Shown piece after piece: positions 34,733 to 47,457 of a DNA stretch of 64,000 nt (position 1 is the first letter of the stretch; the number at the start of each line of letters is the position of its first letter). This DNA comes from Rhynchosporium graminicola (Eukaryota; Ascomycota; Leotiomycetes; Helotiales; Ploettnerulaceae): positions 736,986 to 800,985 of the forward strand of contig FJUW01000035.1 of NCBI GenBank assembly GCA_900074885.1, written 5' to 3'. The notes beneath the pieces were generated by a model that worked only from the letters and a program-made list of their open reading frames with translations, was not told the origin of the DNA and made no database searches. Made by a program: the position numbers and the translations under genes.

Positions 34733-37700
34733 AGGACCCTTCAATACACCAGCATTCTTCATGAACGACTGAACGAGTGTTCCCCAATTACACCACGCCG
34801 GCCACCGATATGTTTGCTATCTGTAGGACTATATCTTTGCTCGTAAATGTTCTTGTGACATTCGCATTCATCTGATAATCGATTGTTGCTCACGTTCATA
34901 AGAACGCTCTGTGGACCGTTACTATTACGGAATTTCCGGTCGAAGCATAGCTATCAGAAAGAGAAGCAGTCCGATGGTCGTGAGAGGCAAAAGAGTATAT
35001 TATTGATACTAGAGTTCCGAAGTACTATAGAGAGCTCTTGAGGAGCGATTTTCAGACGCGCTAACTGCTTTTATACTAGACCCGCCTTCTCTATCTACCC
35101 TCAGACTCATCTGAACAATAACATCTCCACTGCGGCAGACCTGCGGGTCAGTATATCCCCATAAAGCATCCCGTCCCGAATAAATGTGGAGTAATTTCAG
35201 CTCCTTGTTCTAGTCCTTTAATATAACATCCTTCACAACCCCTGATGAGTTCGCATCTTTCGTGGTCCTCGCGGTTTAGAGCTCCCGTCCCCGAAGTTTC
35301 GATGAAAAGGCTCATGTGTTTGATCCGCTGCCCCGGGTGCAATTAATCTATTTGATTCTTGGACGCTCGAACAATTACGTGCTTGATACAACTTTAAAAA
35401 GTCTATCGCATCGTCCCGATGCGCTTCCTGGGGGCCTTGACAGGATCCGCCAGCTGCACATAGTGTCTCCGCAAATGCGGAGCTTTCGTAAGGGTCAATA
35501 TTCACGACAAGCAAACCAGATCATATAGGAATTTCTGTTATCATATCAAAATCGTTCAGATATTCCAATATTCAACCTCTAAGCACTGGTCCGATATCTA
35601 ATTCCTCAAGAAATTCTGGTAAGCAGATTCCGGTGCGCATGTTCGGGATGCGCGGGAGGAGTGCATCAATATCCCGCACCAGTCTTGGCTTAGAAGTAGT
35701 AAAAAACTCCTACTTTTATAGAAGTTCTGGAGAGAATTCCTGTATCTAAATGAGAGGTTGATTAAAATCTGTCCCGAGATACGAGAAGTTCGTCTGACGA
35801 AATTCCTACGATATAGTGGATCTACGGGAGATGGCATACCTTGAGGCAAAGTTATCATATACTAGTTGATAGGTTTATAGCCACTAGCTCTTGCAATCTG
35901 TATCGTTGGATTCTCCTATTTTTAACGCCGAAATGTTCTTGTTGGTATCACAGGTATCGCGTGAGCCTCTCTGAATAGCTGTAATCAATAAGTTTATGGA
36001 AGTAAGAATGCCTGGAGAGTTGACCATGTATGGCGCAAATTTTCCTTTTTCGTCAACTCCCGCCGACGACTTCTGGCCTCCAAACATCTTTGCTTCATGC
36101 TTTCCGGACTCTGACTCTACGTCATTTCTCGAAGAGCCGCCAACTTGTTAACTCTTGCGGAACTTGGAACAGCTTGCTTTTGGTACTTCTCAAGTTCTCC
36201 GAGCAGCCCAAAAGCAATACATTAGCAGAATTCATAGTCGAATTGACGTGTCATTTTTACTCGCAATAGGCTCTACTTCAGGACAATGAAGGCAGCACAA
36301 GCCCGTCTCGGTGACGCTTGTTCCCTCGCCGCAATATGACAGAATATGCCAGAGTGTATTGTAGACATTTGATGATGTCATGTAATTTATCCTTAAGGGT
36401 ATCTTTCAGATGGTATCAATTACAGTCTACATGGTAAACATGTACACTAAGATGACCATACTCCGCATACCTGGAGTAATAGTGCCTTGGTATTCACCTG
36501 AATCCTACTGGCCTTTTGTAACATGCTTTTCACTTTTGTTTCGCGCGTGTTGTTAATTTAATTACAAGGCTACGCAGGGCAGGCTAATAATAATTAGACA
36601 GCAAAGCACATGTGCTAAAATGTCGCTCTGTAGGTCTTTGGTCATGACGTACATCTACAGGGGCCAAGTAAAGGTCGTTTTCGGCGCAGCAACGCGTCAC
36701 TTGAGAGTAGCACTTATGTAACGTCGTCAAATAGAAGTTTTGATTTTTAGAAGTATTACTTTGTTGATGTCTTGTATTATCTTCGCAAAATTATTACTTA
36801 AGTGAAATATGTATAATTCGTAAGGTAATACTTCACAATCACATAATTATGTGAGAATCTCATTAAGGTAAACAGGACCTCGCTTCGCCTTAGACGAATA
36901 TACCCAGCCTCTTTCAAAACTACTACACAGCTAGCACTCGACATATTTCTGGTGTATGATCGATATGTACTATGTATGCACTAAGTCGTCGATCCAGGAC
37001 CAGAGGATTATTCCCATCTGTATTAGCAAAGCTTGCCGTATGATCGCTTTCTGGTTATCGTGGAAATGCAAGCTTTTCTATAGAAAAAACCTGGATCATC
37101 CGCTAACGCAGACCACACATTATCTTCATGAAGAAGGGAAGCTTTTTCTCCGCACTTTCAAAGACTTCGAATCCCGAGCTCCGATTTTATGGCTCGCTCC
37201 CATTGCAGTTGTACAAAATATAAAGTTACGACTCTAAGATTCTATTCTGCCTTCTCAAAGCTCGCAACATAGCATACAAAAATATACAAACCGCCAGTAG
37301 ATCAAGAAGCACTATATCATACGTACAAAGCACCTCACTTCCAAACCCAACCTCCTCTTCCATTTAGCAAAGCCCACCAAAATACCTTGCTCTAATATCT
37401 GAAATGTTATCCAAACTCCCGACGACTTTCCTCCTTTTAGCTATCAGCCTGCAGCCAAACTCCGAACTTGCTAGGAGCTGCATTGGGCGGGCAATGTGTC
37501 TGGTTTCCTAATGAGGGCTATAGCGGCTGCTAAGTAAATGCTGATAATCGGAATTTAACACGTAGGTATGGATCTGTAGGTAACCTTACTTCATTAGGCC
37601 CAAATCAAACTAGCTTTTCAAAGTCCTTTTCTATCGATCCCATTACCACGTAACTAAACCGATAAGTTGTAGTGTATTGAAGATGATGACCTATTACTTG

Positions 37701-38168
37701 GTGACTCTTAAGATTTCAACATCGGGAACTTGGAGTGTGTTGGCCCAGCGCTTAGATGATGTTATGGATGTTTTGGAATTTGGGTTGGTTAAGCGAGAGG
37801 GCGGAGTAAGATGCTTGGAAATGTGTTGCGGGTAGCATATTGAATGGTGTTAGGGTAAACGAGAGGAGAGGTAATTGAAATTTATCTCATTAAGGCCCGG
37901 GGCAATAAAAAGAAAATTATCTAAGGTTGATGACATGTCTGCTGAAGAACGTCGACTCTATTTACGGCATGGAGTTGAATAAAAATCACTCGCCACATTC
38001 AATTTCATTGCCAGCTATTGAATAATCGTACTGGTGATATTTTGTAATGGATTTACAGTGAACGAGAACCTGATCCTTGCTACATTCAGGAAGGCAGTAA
38101 TGACACCCAGGCGAACTTTTGGAACGTAATCCAAGAACTTCATGAAGAAAACTCAGACGAGTCATATG
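34733..38168. other. Gene-poor stretch
   Basis: Minus-strand frames at 35148-35514, 35598-35858 and 35884-36087 lie in series and could be a decayed gene, but no motif identifies them and no clean joins were found. Plus-strand frames (for example 36956-37237) are also unrecognised. The final ~800 bp are the 3' flank of the GMC gene. Confidence 0.4.
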
Positions 38169-40141
38169 CTACAACGACGCCAGAATTCTAGCTGCAATCT
38201 TCTCGGCCAGAGCATAGACCGTACTCTGCGGATGTCCAGGCGGCAGCAAAGCAAAACTACTCGCATCCACAACTCTCAACCCTTGCACACCAAACACCTT
38301 TGCCTGCGAATCCACAACAGCGTCCGGATCACTCGATCTACCCATCTTGCAAGTGCAAGCAGCGTGCCACACGGTTTGTAAAGTCTCTTGGATCGTCTTG
38401 AGGATCTGATCATCGGTTTGTACGGCAGAACCGGGGAAGTACTCGCCGCCGATTAAGACGGGGGACATGGCGCGTGAGGAGAAGGCTTGCCGGAGACGCT
38501 TGTAGGCGGCGATTGCGACGGCTTGATCGGCGGTCGAGGTGAGCCATTTGGGGTCAATTATTGGAAGGTCGTCGGCGGAGTTGGAAGCTAGGGTTACTGT
38601 TCCTCGAGAGAGGGGTGCAACGATAGCGGCAAGAATAGTAGCATACTAAGTTCAGGTCAGTTTGGAATTTTTCAAAGAAGAGTAGGAAAGAGCTCGAACC
38701 TGGAAACCATCTTTTGGTTGTTTGGAAGACAATGAGGCGAAATCGCCGACATAACCCGGTGCAGAGAGATATTCGATTTCAGGCCAATCAGACGGGAACT
38801 TGGCCAAATCAAGTCTTGTAGCTGGAGAAAAATTGCTTCTGAGTTCCAATGGAACTTTCTCCCAACCGAGATAATCACAGACGGGATTGGTCAACGGACC
38901 CTCCTTCTTCACAGTGTAATCGGTGGCGAATTGAGAAAGAATGTAAGTAGGATCATTTGCAAGACGTGTGAAGGTCTGGACATTCACGCGAGAACTTGGA
39001 CCGAAGAAAACGTGGTCCCACATGTTCTGACCCACGCCTCTTAGGTCCGAGAGGACTTTGATCCCGAATTTCTGGAGAGAAGCAGCTGGACCGATGCCAG
39101 ACAACATCAAGAGCTGAGGACTTTGGAAAGCACCTGCTGAGAGGATGATTTCCTTGCGGGCGTTGATAGCATATGTGACGCCATTTGACTTGACGCTTAC
39201 GCCCGTGGCTCTCTTGTTGCCATCGAAAAGAATTTTTTGCGCTGTGGTCAGGGAGTAGACCTTGAGATTTTTTCGTCCATCAGCGGCGTTGAGAAAAGAA
39301 GTTTGTGAAGACGACCTGGATTCATCCTTCGGATTGATCGTGGAAGAGCAGTACTGGGCACCGAAGAGAGATCCACTGTTGAAATCTTGTGTGTTCGGGA
39401 TGCCGATTTCATTCAAAGCGCCCTCAATGTAGCTTGAGAATGGTCCTGCGTAGTTTGCATACGAAACCTCAAGCGGTCCACCTGCAGCTGAGAAGGCGGC
39501 CGGATTATACTCAGCAGAGGCATTAGCAGCTCGCTTTGTTGATGGAGGAGTGAACTTGACGCTCTTCTGGAAGTATGGGAGTAGCGAATCAAAGGTATAG
39601 GACTGGTCGCCGACAGCATCAGCCCACTGTTGATATGACTCTTTTGTACCGCGTTGATAGATCATGAAGTTTCTTGCGGACGTTCCACCAAGACATTTTC
39701 CTCGAGCATAATGCACCTGGCGGTTTGCTGCTCCTGCTTGAGGTGCTGTGATGAAGTTCCAGTCGATAAGAGGATTGGTGTCTGCGGGGTCCGTACCGAC
39801 GAAGAAGACATCTCCTGCTGGTGTCGAGCTGAGAAGTGGATTTGTGACCTTGAAATGTGTCAGATTTTGGCAATAAGAATCATTCGAAATCATACCTCAT
39901 ACAAAGATCCCGCCTCAACGACTGCAACACTGACAGCTGGGTTTTCGGAAAGTCTTGCAGCCATCGTGAGACCAGCTGTTCCACCACCAACAACAACATA
40001 GTCGAAGGTAGCGGAAACACCAAAGGCGCCTGCAAGGGAGCCGAGACCACCATTGAATTGGCGTTTCTCACCTTTCTGAGTTGGAGACGCGAGTGACAAC
40101 TGGCAGCAAGCCAGAATGAAAGCAGCCTGTTCGAACTTCAT
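38169..40141 (-). CDS. Secreted GMC oxidoreductase
   Basis: Three exons (40141-39896, 39848-38700, 38645-38169) give 623 residues. Intron 1 (47 bp) is GTATGA...AAG; intron 2 (54 bp) has an unusual GTTCGA donor but restores perfect GMC continuity. A signal peptide ([20 protein letters not shown]) predicts secretion. The FAD ADP-binding motif VVGGGTAG is at 50-57, GMC signature 1 includes [13 protein letters not shown], and signature 2 lies in [18 protein letters not shown]. The two active-site histidines expected of the family are His559 (TVWHAAC) and His603 (PPGHPQS). Such enzymes oxidise alcohols (aryl-alcohol oxidase, glucose dehydrogenase-like) using FAD; the substrate here is not deducible. 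All key residues are present, so it is likely active. Confidence 0.92.
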
Positions 40142-41525
40142 GATGGCGGTGGAGGGCTGTTGAAGAGGTGTGGATCCAAAAGCGCGAAGACAAGAAGGAC
40201 GACATTATATCCTCACTCAGCTTCTGGAATACTTAGGCCAGGCTCTCGGGAAAGCCGGATTTTTTGAACCAAGGGAGAACTACTGACGGCCAGTTTTGCC
40301 GCTAGGTACTAGTAGTTGATCTGATCTCGTTCTTGGGCTTGCTTAGTTCCTCTAGCTAAGAAGGATCAAGGCGCCAAGATATCAGCAAAGGGGTGTGATC
40401 AAGTCCACAAGCTCTCTAGTTGTGTTGCCGGCTCGAAGCTTAGACTAGGTATCAGAAGAACATGCTGCTTTTGAAATCATAGGACTCATAAGAGTCATAG
40501 GGCAGCTCCCGGTGGTGATAATTATCCGCACATCTAAAATCTTCCTCCTCGAAAACGTCTTATAGAACCTCGACAGTACGAGTGGATCGTTTGAAGGCTA
40601 GATCAAATTGTTGCTTTACTTCTTTCGAATAAACCCACTCTTTCTAGCACAATTTCGATCAGACAATTGTATCATGAAAGTATGTTAAATAAAGGTCTTG
40701 TTTAGCTATTCCGCGTTTTCGCCTGTTTGGTGTGCGCCTAATTACGACCACCGAGAGGGCGGTTTCTCATCGCGCTTTATCCACGATAGAAGGAGAGTAG
40801 CTCGCAGATAGAATATTACCTCCAAGAAGCTCTGGACCGAGACCGTATTCTCGGAAAAAGAATCCGTCGAGGGTCTTCATCATGCTTAGTTGCTGCTAGG
40901 CGCCGGGTATGTATGGCCCTAGGCAGTGAACAAAGCTCCTTTGAGATAACCTTGAAGGCCGATCACCTCTCACATATCACTTCGGACGGGGCAGAAAGAT
41001 CTAATATAAAGTAAATGATATCTTGATCAATACTCACTGTCTGTGCATTTCCTAATAACTTCTATAGAACCAGAGCAAAGTATATCAGTCCATCTGTTGA
41101 GATCCTTACGCGTTACTCCTTGAGAGAGACTCGAGAGTAGGGCTGTGGCATAGTGCACGGACTAGAATTGTGGATCAACTACATCAAATACGAAGTATTT
41201 GATATCTGTGCACACTACCTACTAAGTAAGTAGGTAGATACGGTAGATACTCCGTGATATCAGATGAAAGCCGTGGGTCTTTGCGTCAAGCACAGACTCA
41301 ATCCTGCATGAGACATTTGCTGGATTAGGAATTGAGCAAGAGCAAGAGCGAGCCCAACGGAACTCATCGGAGAATGTCTCCGTATGCTCCACATCCTCTC
41401 AATTGCCGAATAACCCCAGGCGGAAGTAAACAATAGAAGCTACTCCAAGCACCGTCCATATTGATGCAAATAGTGCCCTTCCCTGCAGTATCAAAGCCAC
41501 TGCTCCCTCCATCCACCAGCCCTCT
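40142..41525. other. Intergenic upstream of the GMC gene
   Basis: About 1.4 kb with the GMC promoter side and the 3' flank of the GFA gene. No gene or structured element is supported. Confidence 0.5.
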
Positions 41526-42152
41526 TCATCTATCTTGCAAACTACTCTCACCCCCCTTCAACAAACCCTTCACCCACGCGATACCATCCTCGGCCCAAAC
41601 ATGCCGACTCGGCTTAAATCCCTCCATCTCAAGACTCTCTCTATCCAGAGTCCCACTCGCAACATCAAAATATGGACCCCATGCATTTTTGATCGCCAGC
41701 TCTCCAGGCGGGCCTGAATAGTAAAATGTCAAATGCGTTCCACACTTACCACAAAACGTCCTGTTCGACGTCTCTGAACTCTCGAAATGCGTCACGTGCG
41801 TCTGTTCCTGGACTCTCTTGTCGGGCATGAGATATTCCATCATCGTGGGCTTGATAACTTGGAGTTGATCAGGTGATGGAGTGCGGGGTTGAAGTTCGAA
41901 TTGAACCCAGGACTGGGGAACAATGATCCAGGACTCGATTATGGCGCCTGCGATACGACGGCAGGATGTGCAGTGGTCGAGAGATATCATGGGGAGGCGT
42001 GAAGAGACTTTGGTAGGTGGGTGGATCTCAACATTTGTGTTGGGATCGACTTTTGGTCGTGAGGAGAGGGAGGGGATGGAGATTGTGTAGCGGATTGCGC
42101 TGCAGAAACATCCGCCTTTGAGCTCGAATGGTGTTTCTGGGAGGGTAGACAT
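41526..42152 (-). CDS. GFA/CENP-V domain zinc protein
   Basis: Single exon, 208 residues. The Cys arrangement of the glutathione-dependent formaldehyde-activating (GFA, also called CENP-V) fold is clear: GGCFCSAIRY (Cys15, Cys17), DHCTSCRR (Cys61, Cys64) and TFCGKCGTH near residues 132-140, which together bind two zinc ions in the family. Length fits the larger fungal members. Despite the family name, most fungal members have no demonstrated formaldehyde activity; detoxification of small carbonyl compounds via glutathione adducts is the usual guess. It lies downstream of and in the same orientation as nothing obviously related; the GMC gene is on the same strand but 1.4 kb away. Confidence 0.88.
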   Translation of the reverse strand: MSTLPETPFELKGGCFCSAIRYTISIPSLSSRPKVDPNTNVEIHPPTKVSSRLPMISLDHCTSCRRIAGAIIESWIIVPQSWVQFELQPRTPSPDQLQVIKPTMMEYLMPDKRVQEQTHVTHFESSETSNRTFCGKCGTHLTFYYSGPPGELAIKNAWGPYFDVASGTLDRESLEMEGFKPSRHVWAEDGIAWVKGLLKGGESSLQDR

Positions 42153-43263
42153 GTTGTGTCTTTGTAGTGTTTTGCATTGAAGTATAGTTCGGGTTTGGAG
42201 GACTCTTGCAGACGACTACAAATTCCAGATAGGCGGGGTGGGAAGTTGTTTGTCCGTGATGATTCGTGACTCAATAGTGATACCAGATGGTTACATATTG
42301 AGTACCATCTCGAAAAGGTAGGCAGCAGCTAAAAGAAATGACTGAAATCCGAACATCGATTTTTTCTACATTGGCTTTGCCTTAATTTCTTTCTATTTCA
42401 CGTTTTCCTATATAAGTTTTTCTCGACTACTTAGCTCAAATGTGATTTAATTTCTTGCAGTTTCCCCTTCTAGAGGCTCTACTGAGTACACTTTCTTACT
42501 TATAATTGCATTTGCTGTGTCATAAATCACAATATTCAGCTCTGGCTCATCCTACATTCCACTTTATGCCCCCGATCAGTAATTAGCGAGAGACGGAACA
42601 GTAGGTTTACGGTACAGTATTCCTTTTGACCATCGTTCTCGTATACCCGTTCGGCAGAAATATCAGATAGTAACAAATGATACTTGGGTCGTCAGAATGC
42701 GAACTTCTGAAATTCTAAACCCGCCTCTCGAAGTCATGATGGAAAGATAGAACTTTAATTAATTATGAGTCACGATTGAAACTCACAATGCGATGCAGCT
42801 AGATCGAGGATGTGCAATTTAACCGTTGATATTCTGTGTTTGTTTCTCCACTTTCGTAGGTTGCGAAGTGGGCTAGCCTCGCTGATGCAAAGAAAGGACT
42901 GTATAGCTTTAAGTAGGCGAGGACCAGGTCAATAATGTGGCATCAGCTGAAACTCAAGCACTACGAGGCCTTGGCGGATACTCGATCTAGCAATTTTCTA
43001 AGATCGACAGTTCCCCGAGCTCCAAAATCGTGCTCTCGTAGATATGTTTAATTTCCAGTGATGGGATATAGCTGGACGAAATCCACTTATTCGGCTCATC
43101 AAGGCTTTGCTGCCTGTTGCTGCCTCCTATCTGACGGTAGATAATTTCTCACGACTTGATATCCTCAAAGTCCATTATACATTATTCATCAGAGCAATTA
43201 TATCACGCATCAACCAAAATCGGAAACTAGCAACACTACCATCATCCCACCATCTCATCTCGC
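42153..43263. other. Intergenic stretch
   Basis: Upstream region of the GFA gene and of the small candidate gene at 43264. No additional feature is supported. Confidence 0.5.
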
Positions 43264-43652
43264 CATGTCTCTGCTAACCACTACCCCGATACCTCACGAG
43301 CAAGCCAGCTCCAAATCACTCATGCCCAGGGAAAAACTGCAAAAACAATCCCACCTTATTCCAGAACATCCACCACAACCCACGTGCTCCGTAAAATGCT
43401 ACCCCATGCCCTACACCGACAACGCAGGTGTCGAGCGGTAGATCTGGCTACCTAAAGGCACGATGGAGATAGCTTATAAGTATTTTGAGAAAAGGGGATT
43501 GGAAGGCGCCGGGGAAGTGGCCGACTTTATGGTGAGTTCATCATGTCTTGTCTTTTGTGTTGAATTTGTGGTGAATTTGTGGTGAATTTGTGGTGAATTT
43601 TCAGAGAGGAATTGCTGATGTGAGGTTTGGACAGTTGGTCAGGGATATGTAG
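43264..43652 (+). pseudogene. Small gene candidate with in-frame TAG
   Basis: An ATG at 43264 opens a frame (MSLLTTTPIPHEQASSKSLM...) that meets TAG at 43439-43441 and continues without break through IWLPKGTMEIAYKYFEKRG to a GTGAGT donor at 43532. A 73-bp intron with a TTTTCAG acceptor (43604) leads to RGIADVRFGQLVRDM and a stop at 43650-43652. Two readings are possible. Either the TAG is a nonsense mutation (CAG to TAG), or a 51-bp intron from GTAAAA at 43391 to the TAG at 43441 removes it in frame, giving a ~91-residue protein. No family is recognised. The intron contains four near-identical GTGGTGAATTT units. Confidence 0.35.
43566..43600. repeat. 12-bp tandem repeat
   Basis: About three to four units of GTGGTGAATTT(T/G) in tandem, lying within the predicted intron of the small gene candidate. 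Simple slippage repeat. Confidence 0.7.
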
Positions 43653-44615
43653 ATGAAGGGGAGAAGGAGGAGAAGGAGGAGAAGGAGAGGAAGGAGTGGG
43701 AATGGCTTAATGCTGTGGATGATGGGAAGAAGGATGAGCCGAGCAACAAGCGCTGAAGCTGGAAGCTTGGAGAAGTAGGCCGTAAAAATTTTGCTTTAAT
43801 ATTATCGGTTTGAGCTTTTGAGATTGAACAGAGCGAATTGAAAGATATTTCCCGTGTGGGAAGAGCAGATTTATTCAGACCAATGTTCCAACACCCTGCA
43901 AGGACACGGAAATATCAAAGCTCACTCCTCTACCTCTGGAGAATTTTGAATTCGTTGTGACTTCTGAAGTGTTATTGTTTCTCCATTCTTGAATTTCTAG
44001 CAATACTAAGTACCTAGTATTTGACTCACCTTTCCCTTCCCGATCCTCCTCCTGTAATAAACCCCAATACCTTGGCCCGTCCCAGGTTCCGACGCTAACA
44101 TTTTTCTCATGTGCAGAAAATCATATTTCCGCCTAAAATAAATTCACAGAGCCATCCTCATTCTCTCCAATCCAAAATCCCGGCATCTCCTCAGCTATGT
44201 CCCACAAAACCCATTCCCAATTAAACACACGAAATTTCTTCAAAGCCTAAGCGAGCATCCCAAAAATAAATATGGAAAGGTACACACAAGTCGACCATCC
44301 CTGCTTATCTCACAGCAACAATTTCTCCTTCCTTTATACCTCATCCTACTCAAACACCGTCCTTGCATCCATATAAACCCACCCACCTCAAAAAGTCACA
44401 AGTAAGTGGATTCCCCCCCAAAAACGCAAGATAGTGGATTCTCTTACCCAACTTCTCTTGCTTCTCACAATTCGCAACTCCACATCACATCACACATCCA
44501 ATATCCCCTTAATAAAACTTCTAAAAAGCAAGATTTGACATCTGTAAGCCAGAAAAAGATCGCGTAAGTAGACACCACATTACCTGGATGTTAGGGGAGC
44601 CTGTGTTAATAATCT
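43653..44615. other. Intergenic stretch
   Basis: Contains a purine-only GAAGGAGGA iteration just after the small gene candidate (43656-43695) and otherwise nothing supported. Confidence 0.5.
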
Positions 44616-44689
44616 ATATAGTTAGCTCAGTTGGTTAGAGCGTGGTGCTAATAACGCCAAGGTCGCGAGTTCGACCCTCGTAGTGATCA
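44616..44689 (+). tRNA. tRNA-Ile (anticodon AAT), acceptor stem damaged
   Basis: A 74-nt tRNA body with D arm GCTC/GAGC, anticodon stem TGGTG/CGCCA, loop CTAATAA with anticodon AAT (44650-44652), and T arm GCGAG/CTCGT around TTCGACC. The internal A box (44623-44634, TAGCTCAGTTGG) and B box (44669-44677, GTTCGACCC) are intact, and a T5 Pol III terminator follows at 44693-44697. The acceptor stem is abnormal: the 5' side ATATAGT (44616-44622) does not pair with the 3' side AGTGATC (44682-44688); four of seven pairs are mismatched. The 3' side would pair with GATCACT or a G-U variant. This suggests a 5'-end replacement or mutation, so it is probably a tRNA pseudogene even though it may still be transcribed. 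Confidence 0.75.
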
Positions 44690-44692
44690 GAC

Positions 44693-44697
44693 TTTTT
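44693..44697 (+). terminator. Pol III terminator
   Basis: A T5 run four bases after the tRNA discriminator base, backed up by a T14 run at 44712-44725. Confidence 0.7.
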
Positions 44698-45017
44698 GTG
44701 ATGATTTCTTCTTTTTTTTTTTTTTGAGGCGGTGGGGGTTTGCTGAAGCTAATCTTTCGCCTTTGCTTGCTCTTAAGAAATGTGAGGATGTAGATGCGCA
44801 TGTAAATGTGAATGCACTTGTGTGACAATAATGTCTCCGGTTGACCACAATTTGTATGTTACCATTATTGATAATGCTTTGTGAGTCGTCAATTGGCTGA
44901 TCTTTGGAAACAATATATTGCAAGAAAAGCTTCCGATAGGACATCACGGATAATATATCGACCAGGTAGCACACTGGAGTAGTCATCACATATCATTATG
45001 CTATCGTTCATCTAATG

Positions 45018-46906
45018 TTACCTTTGCCATCTCTTCCAAAACTTCCACTCACCCCATTCACTCTCTTGTCCTCTCTCTCTCTTTGATCCGCGATCTCTCC
45101 CTCTTACCCTCCAGTGGTATATAGGAATGCCTATCCCAATAAACGCCATCACAACCAGTGTCTGCACGGGCTCCGCAAACACCGCCCTACTCAAGAGGAA
45201 CAAACTAACACAACAAAATATGATCGGCGTCGTGATCCAGGTCCTATACGGCCTCTCAAGGTTTGGCTCCCGCACCCTCAAGATAATCAACCCAAGCACC
45301 GTGAAAAAGTAAAACGTATAACCCGCGACACCGTAGAATGTGACCAAGGTGCCAAACTCGCCAACGACGATATAGCCAGCTGTCAAACCTGCGTTGAGGA
45401 GCATAGCGTTCACGGGCGTGAAGAAGAGCCCGGTCTCTGAGTCGCCGAACCAGCGAGCTAGGGTTTTGGAGAAGATGTTTCGGGTTTGTAGAGTGTCAAT
45501 GTTGGGTTCGGCACTGTTTCCTAGACCGATCTTTCCAAAAATGGCAGGCAAGAGTCCTTCTTTTCCGGCTACATATACAAGACGTCCAGAAGTGAATGTA
45601 GTAGCGTTCAGGGCGCCGAAACAGGACGCTGACACTATGAGGGCGAGAATGAGTGATCCAACGGGTCCGAAGACTTTGTGGCCGAACTGGACGGCGACAG
45701 TGTTGGAGCTGTTGATGGTGCCGAGAGGGAGGACAAAGAAATATGCGATATTGGCGAGGAGATAGGAGAGGATTACCAGAGGCATTGCGGTGTGGATTAC
45801 GCGAGGTAAATCTCGTGTTGGATTTCGAAACTCTCCTACAACGTAGTTGGTCTGCACCCACAGTTAGCAAAATTCATTTTACGCCAGAGGAAAACTGTTA
45901 CGTTGTCCCATCCATCAAAAGCCCAGAGCCCAGCGTAGAGAGCAACGGCCCACGAACTGGCATTCGTACTCGTCCCATCAAACCAGCCCTTCTCCTTCCA
46001 ATCCTGATTCGCAGTTCCAGACACCGAAAACCCCGTGAGCGCAACCACGATCCCGATAACCGTAACACCAAGCAATGCGATGAATTTAAAGAACATAAAC
46101 ATATCTCCCATTTTCGTCCCAAGTCTCGTCGATATGCAATTCAGTACTGTGACGGCGAACAATCCAACCAATGCTACGCTTTTATTGATCCAAGAATTCG
46201 CGTTTTCGGCTTCTGCTCCGATGAAGGCGCGGACAAGGTATTCGCCCATGATAATGGATATTATGGCGCTTGATCCAGGTTTCAATACCATGACTGCAGA
46301 CCACGTAAACAAGAACCCAAACAACTCGCCGTATATTTTCGAAAGATAGACCTGCGGTCCTCCATTCAATGGTATAGCCCCCCCAAGTTCCGCATAACTC
46401 GAAGCACCCGTCCAAGCTAGTATTCCAGCAATGATCCATACGATCAATGATGCACCAGGTGATCCGGCGTTCGCAATGACTTGGCTTGGAGAAGAGAATA
46501 TCCCAGATCCAATTATCAATCCCACTATTAACGACAACCCATTCAGATACGTAAGTGTTTTATGTTTCTCTAAAGATCCACCACCTAGCGTCGTCTGCCC
46601 ATTCGAAGATGATATAGGGGCTCCAATTGGCGCATATCCATTTCCAGATGTCGAACTTAGGGGATAGAGGTTGGATGTGAAGTCAAAGACACTATTATTC
46701 GAAAAAGAGCGATGGCCTCTTGTGTTGGCAGCTGGATTACGTGCATCGAGTGGATCGTCTGCTTCCAGAGATTGTTTCCTGGAGGAGGATATTCCGGATC
46801 TAGAGGAGGACGAGGATGTTCGCGGACCGGGGGAACTGGATGCTAGACTGGCTAATTCTAAGGAGTCGCGGGCTTGAGGTTGGAGGTTTGAATAAGGTCG
46901 TGCCAT
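45018..46906 (-). CDS. APC-superfamily amino-acid permease (LAT-like)
   Basis: Two exons, 46906-45902 and 45851-45018, give 612 residues; the 50-bp intron has a GTAACA donor, TGCTAAC branch site and GCAG acceptor, and joins FDGWDN to TNYVVGEFRNP. The N-terminal ~115 residues are Ser-rich and cytoplasmic. TM1 contains the GSGIF substrate-binding signature (SLIVGLIIGSGIFSSPSQVI), and further helices fit the 12-TM LeuT-like fold, with the ...FDGWDN..NYVVGEFRNP block typical of L-type transporters between TM6 and TM7. The hydrophilic C-terminus is Arg/Trp-rich. Family members carry neutral amino acids or methionine across the plasma membrane. Substrate is not determinable; methionine-type permeases are the closest in my recollection. 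Confidence 0.9.
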
Positions 46907-47457
46907 GATGTTTGAACTTTATATCCTCAATCTCTGCTTACGGAGGAAGATAGGAAGGCTGAAGGGAAACGGTGGTATTATTCGTTGATCTGGGTCATGT
47001 CGTCGTAAAGGCTGAATAGGAAATGATTTGGGTTTTTAGGGAGTCGTAAGTATATACTTGAAGCAACTGGGAAGAGCTGGGGCAAAGTATCGACCTGACG
47101 TGACTTTAATTGAAGCTGATGAGTATAGTTGATGGGTGATGGTTGATGGTTAATGCTTGCAGAGTTGTCTATGTCTCAGTCGTGCCTGTCTTTGTTCCAT
47201 CTTGACATTTACGGTCACTTGGTGCCATGGCCTGGCTACAGAAAATCCTTGGCAGAGCTTATCTCAGCCGCAGTGCACGGCCCCTTTTTAAATTTTAAAC
47301 TTGCTTGGAGCTCCAGCTTCAAGCTCCAGCCCTAACCAGGACCCTTGAAGACAGAGTCTGAATTAATATGAGGCTATTCCCAACTTCCCAGCAATGGACC
47401 AACTTGATTGATCACGCATATCATTATTAAAATAGGATACGATGAAACATAGAGACG
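46907..47457. promoter_or_regulatory. Shared upstream region of permease and LeuRS
   Basis: The two genes are transcribed away from each other and share this 551-bp interval, so both promoters must lie here or overlap it. No specific binding sites are identified. Confidence 0.5.

Noticed and set aside
35148..36087. Series of minus-strand frames suggesting a decayed gene
   Set aside because: No motif identified and no consistent splice joins; left as unannotated sequence.
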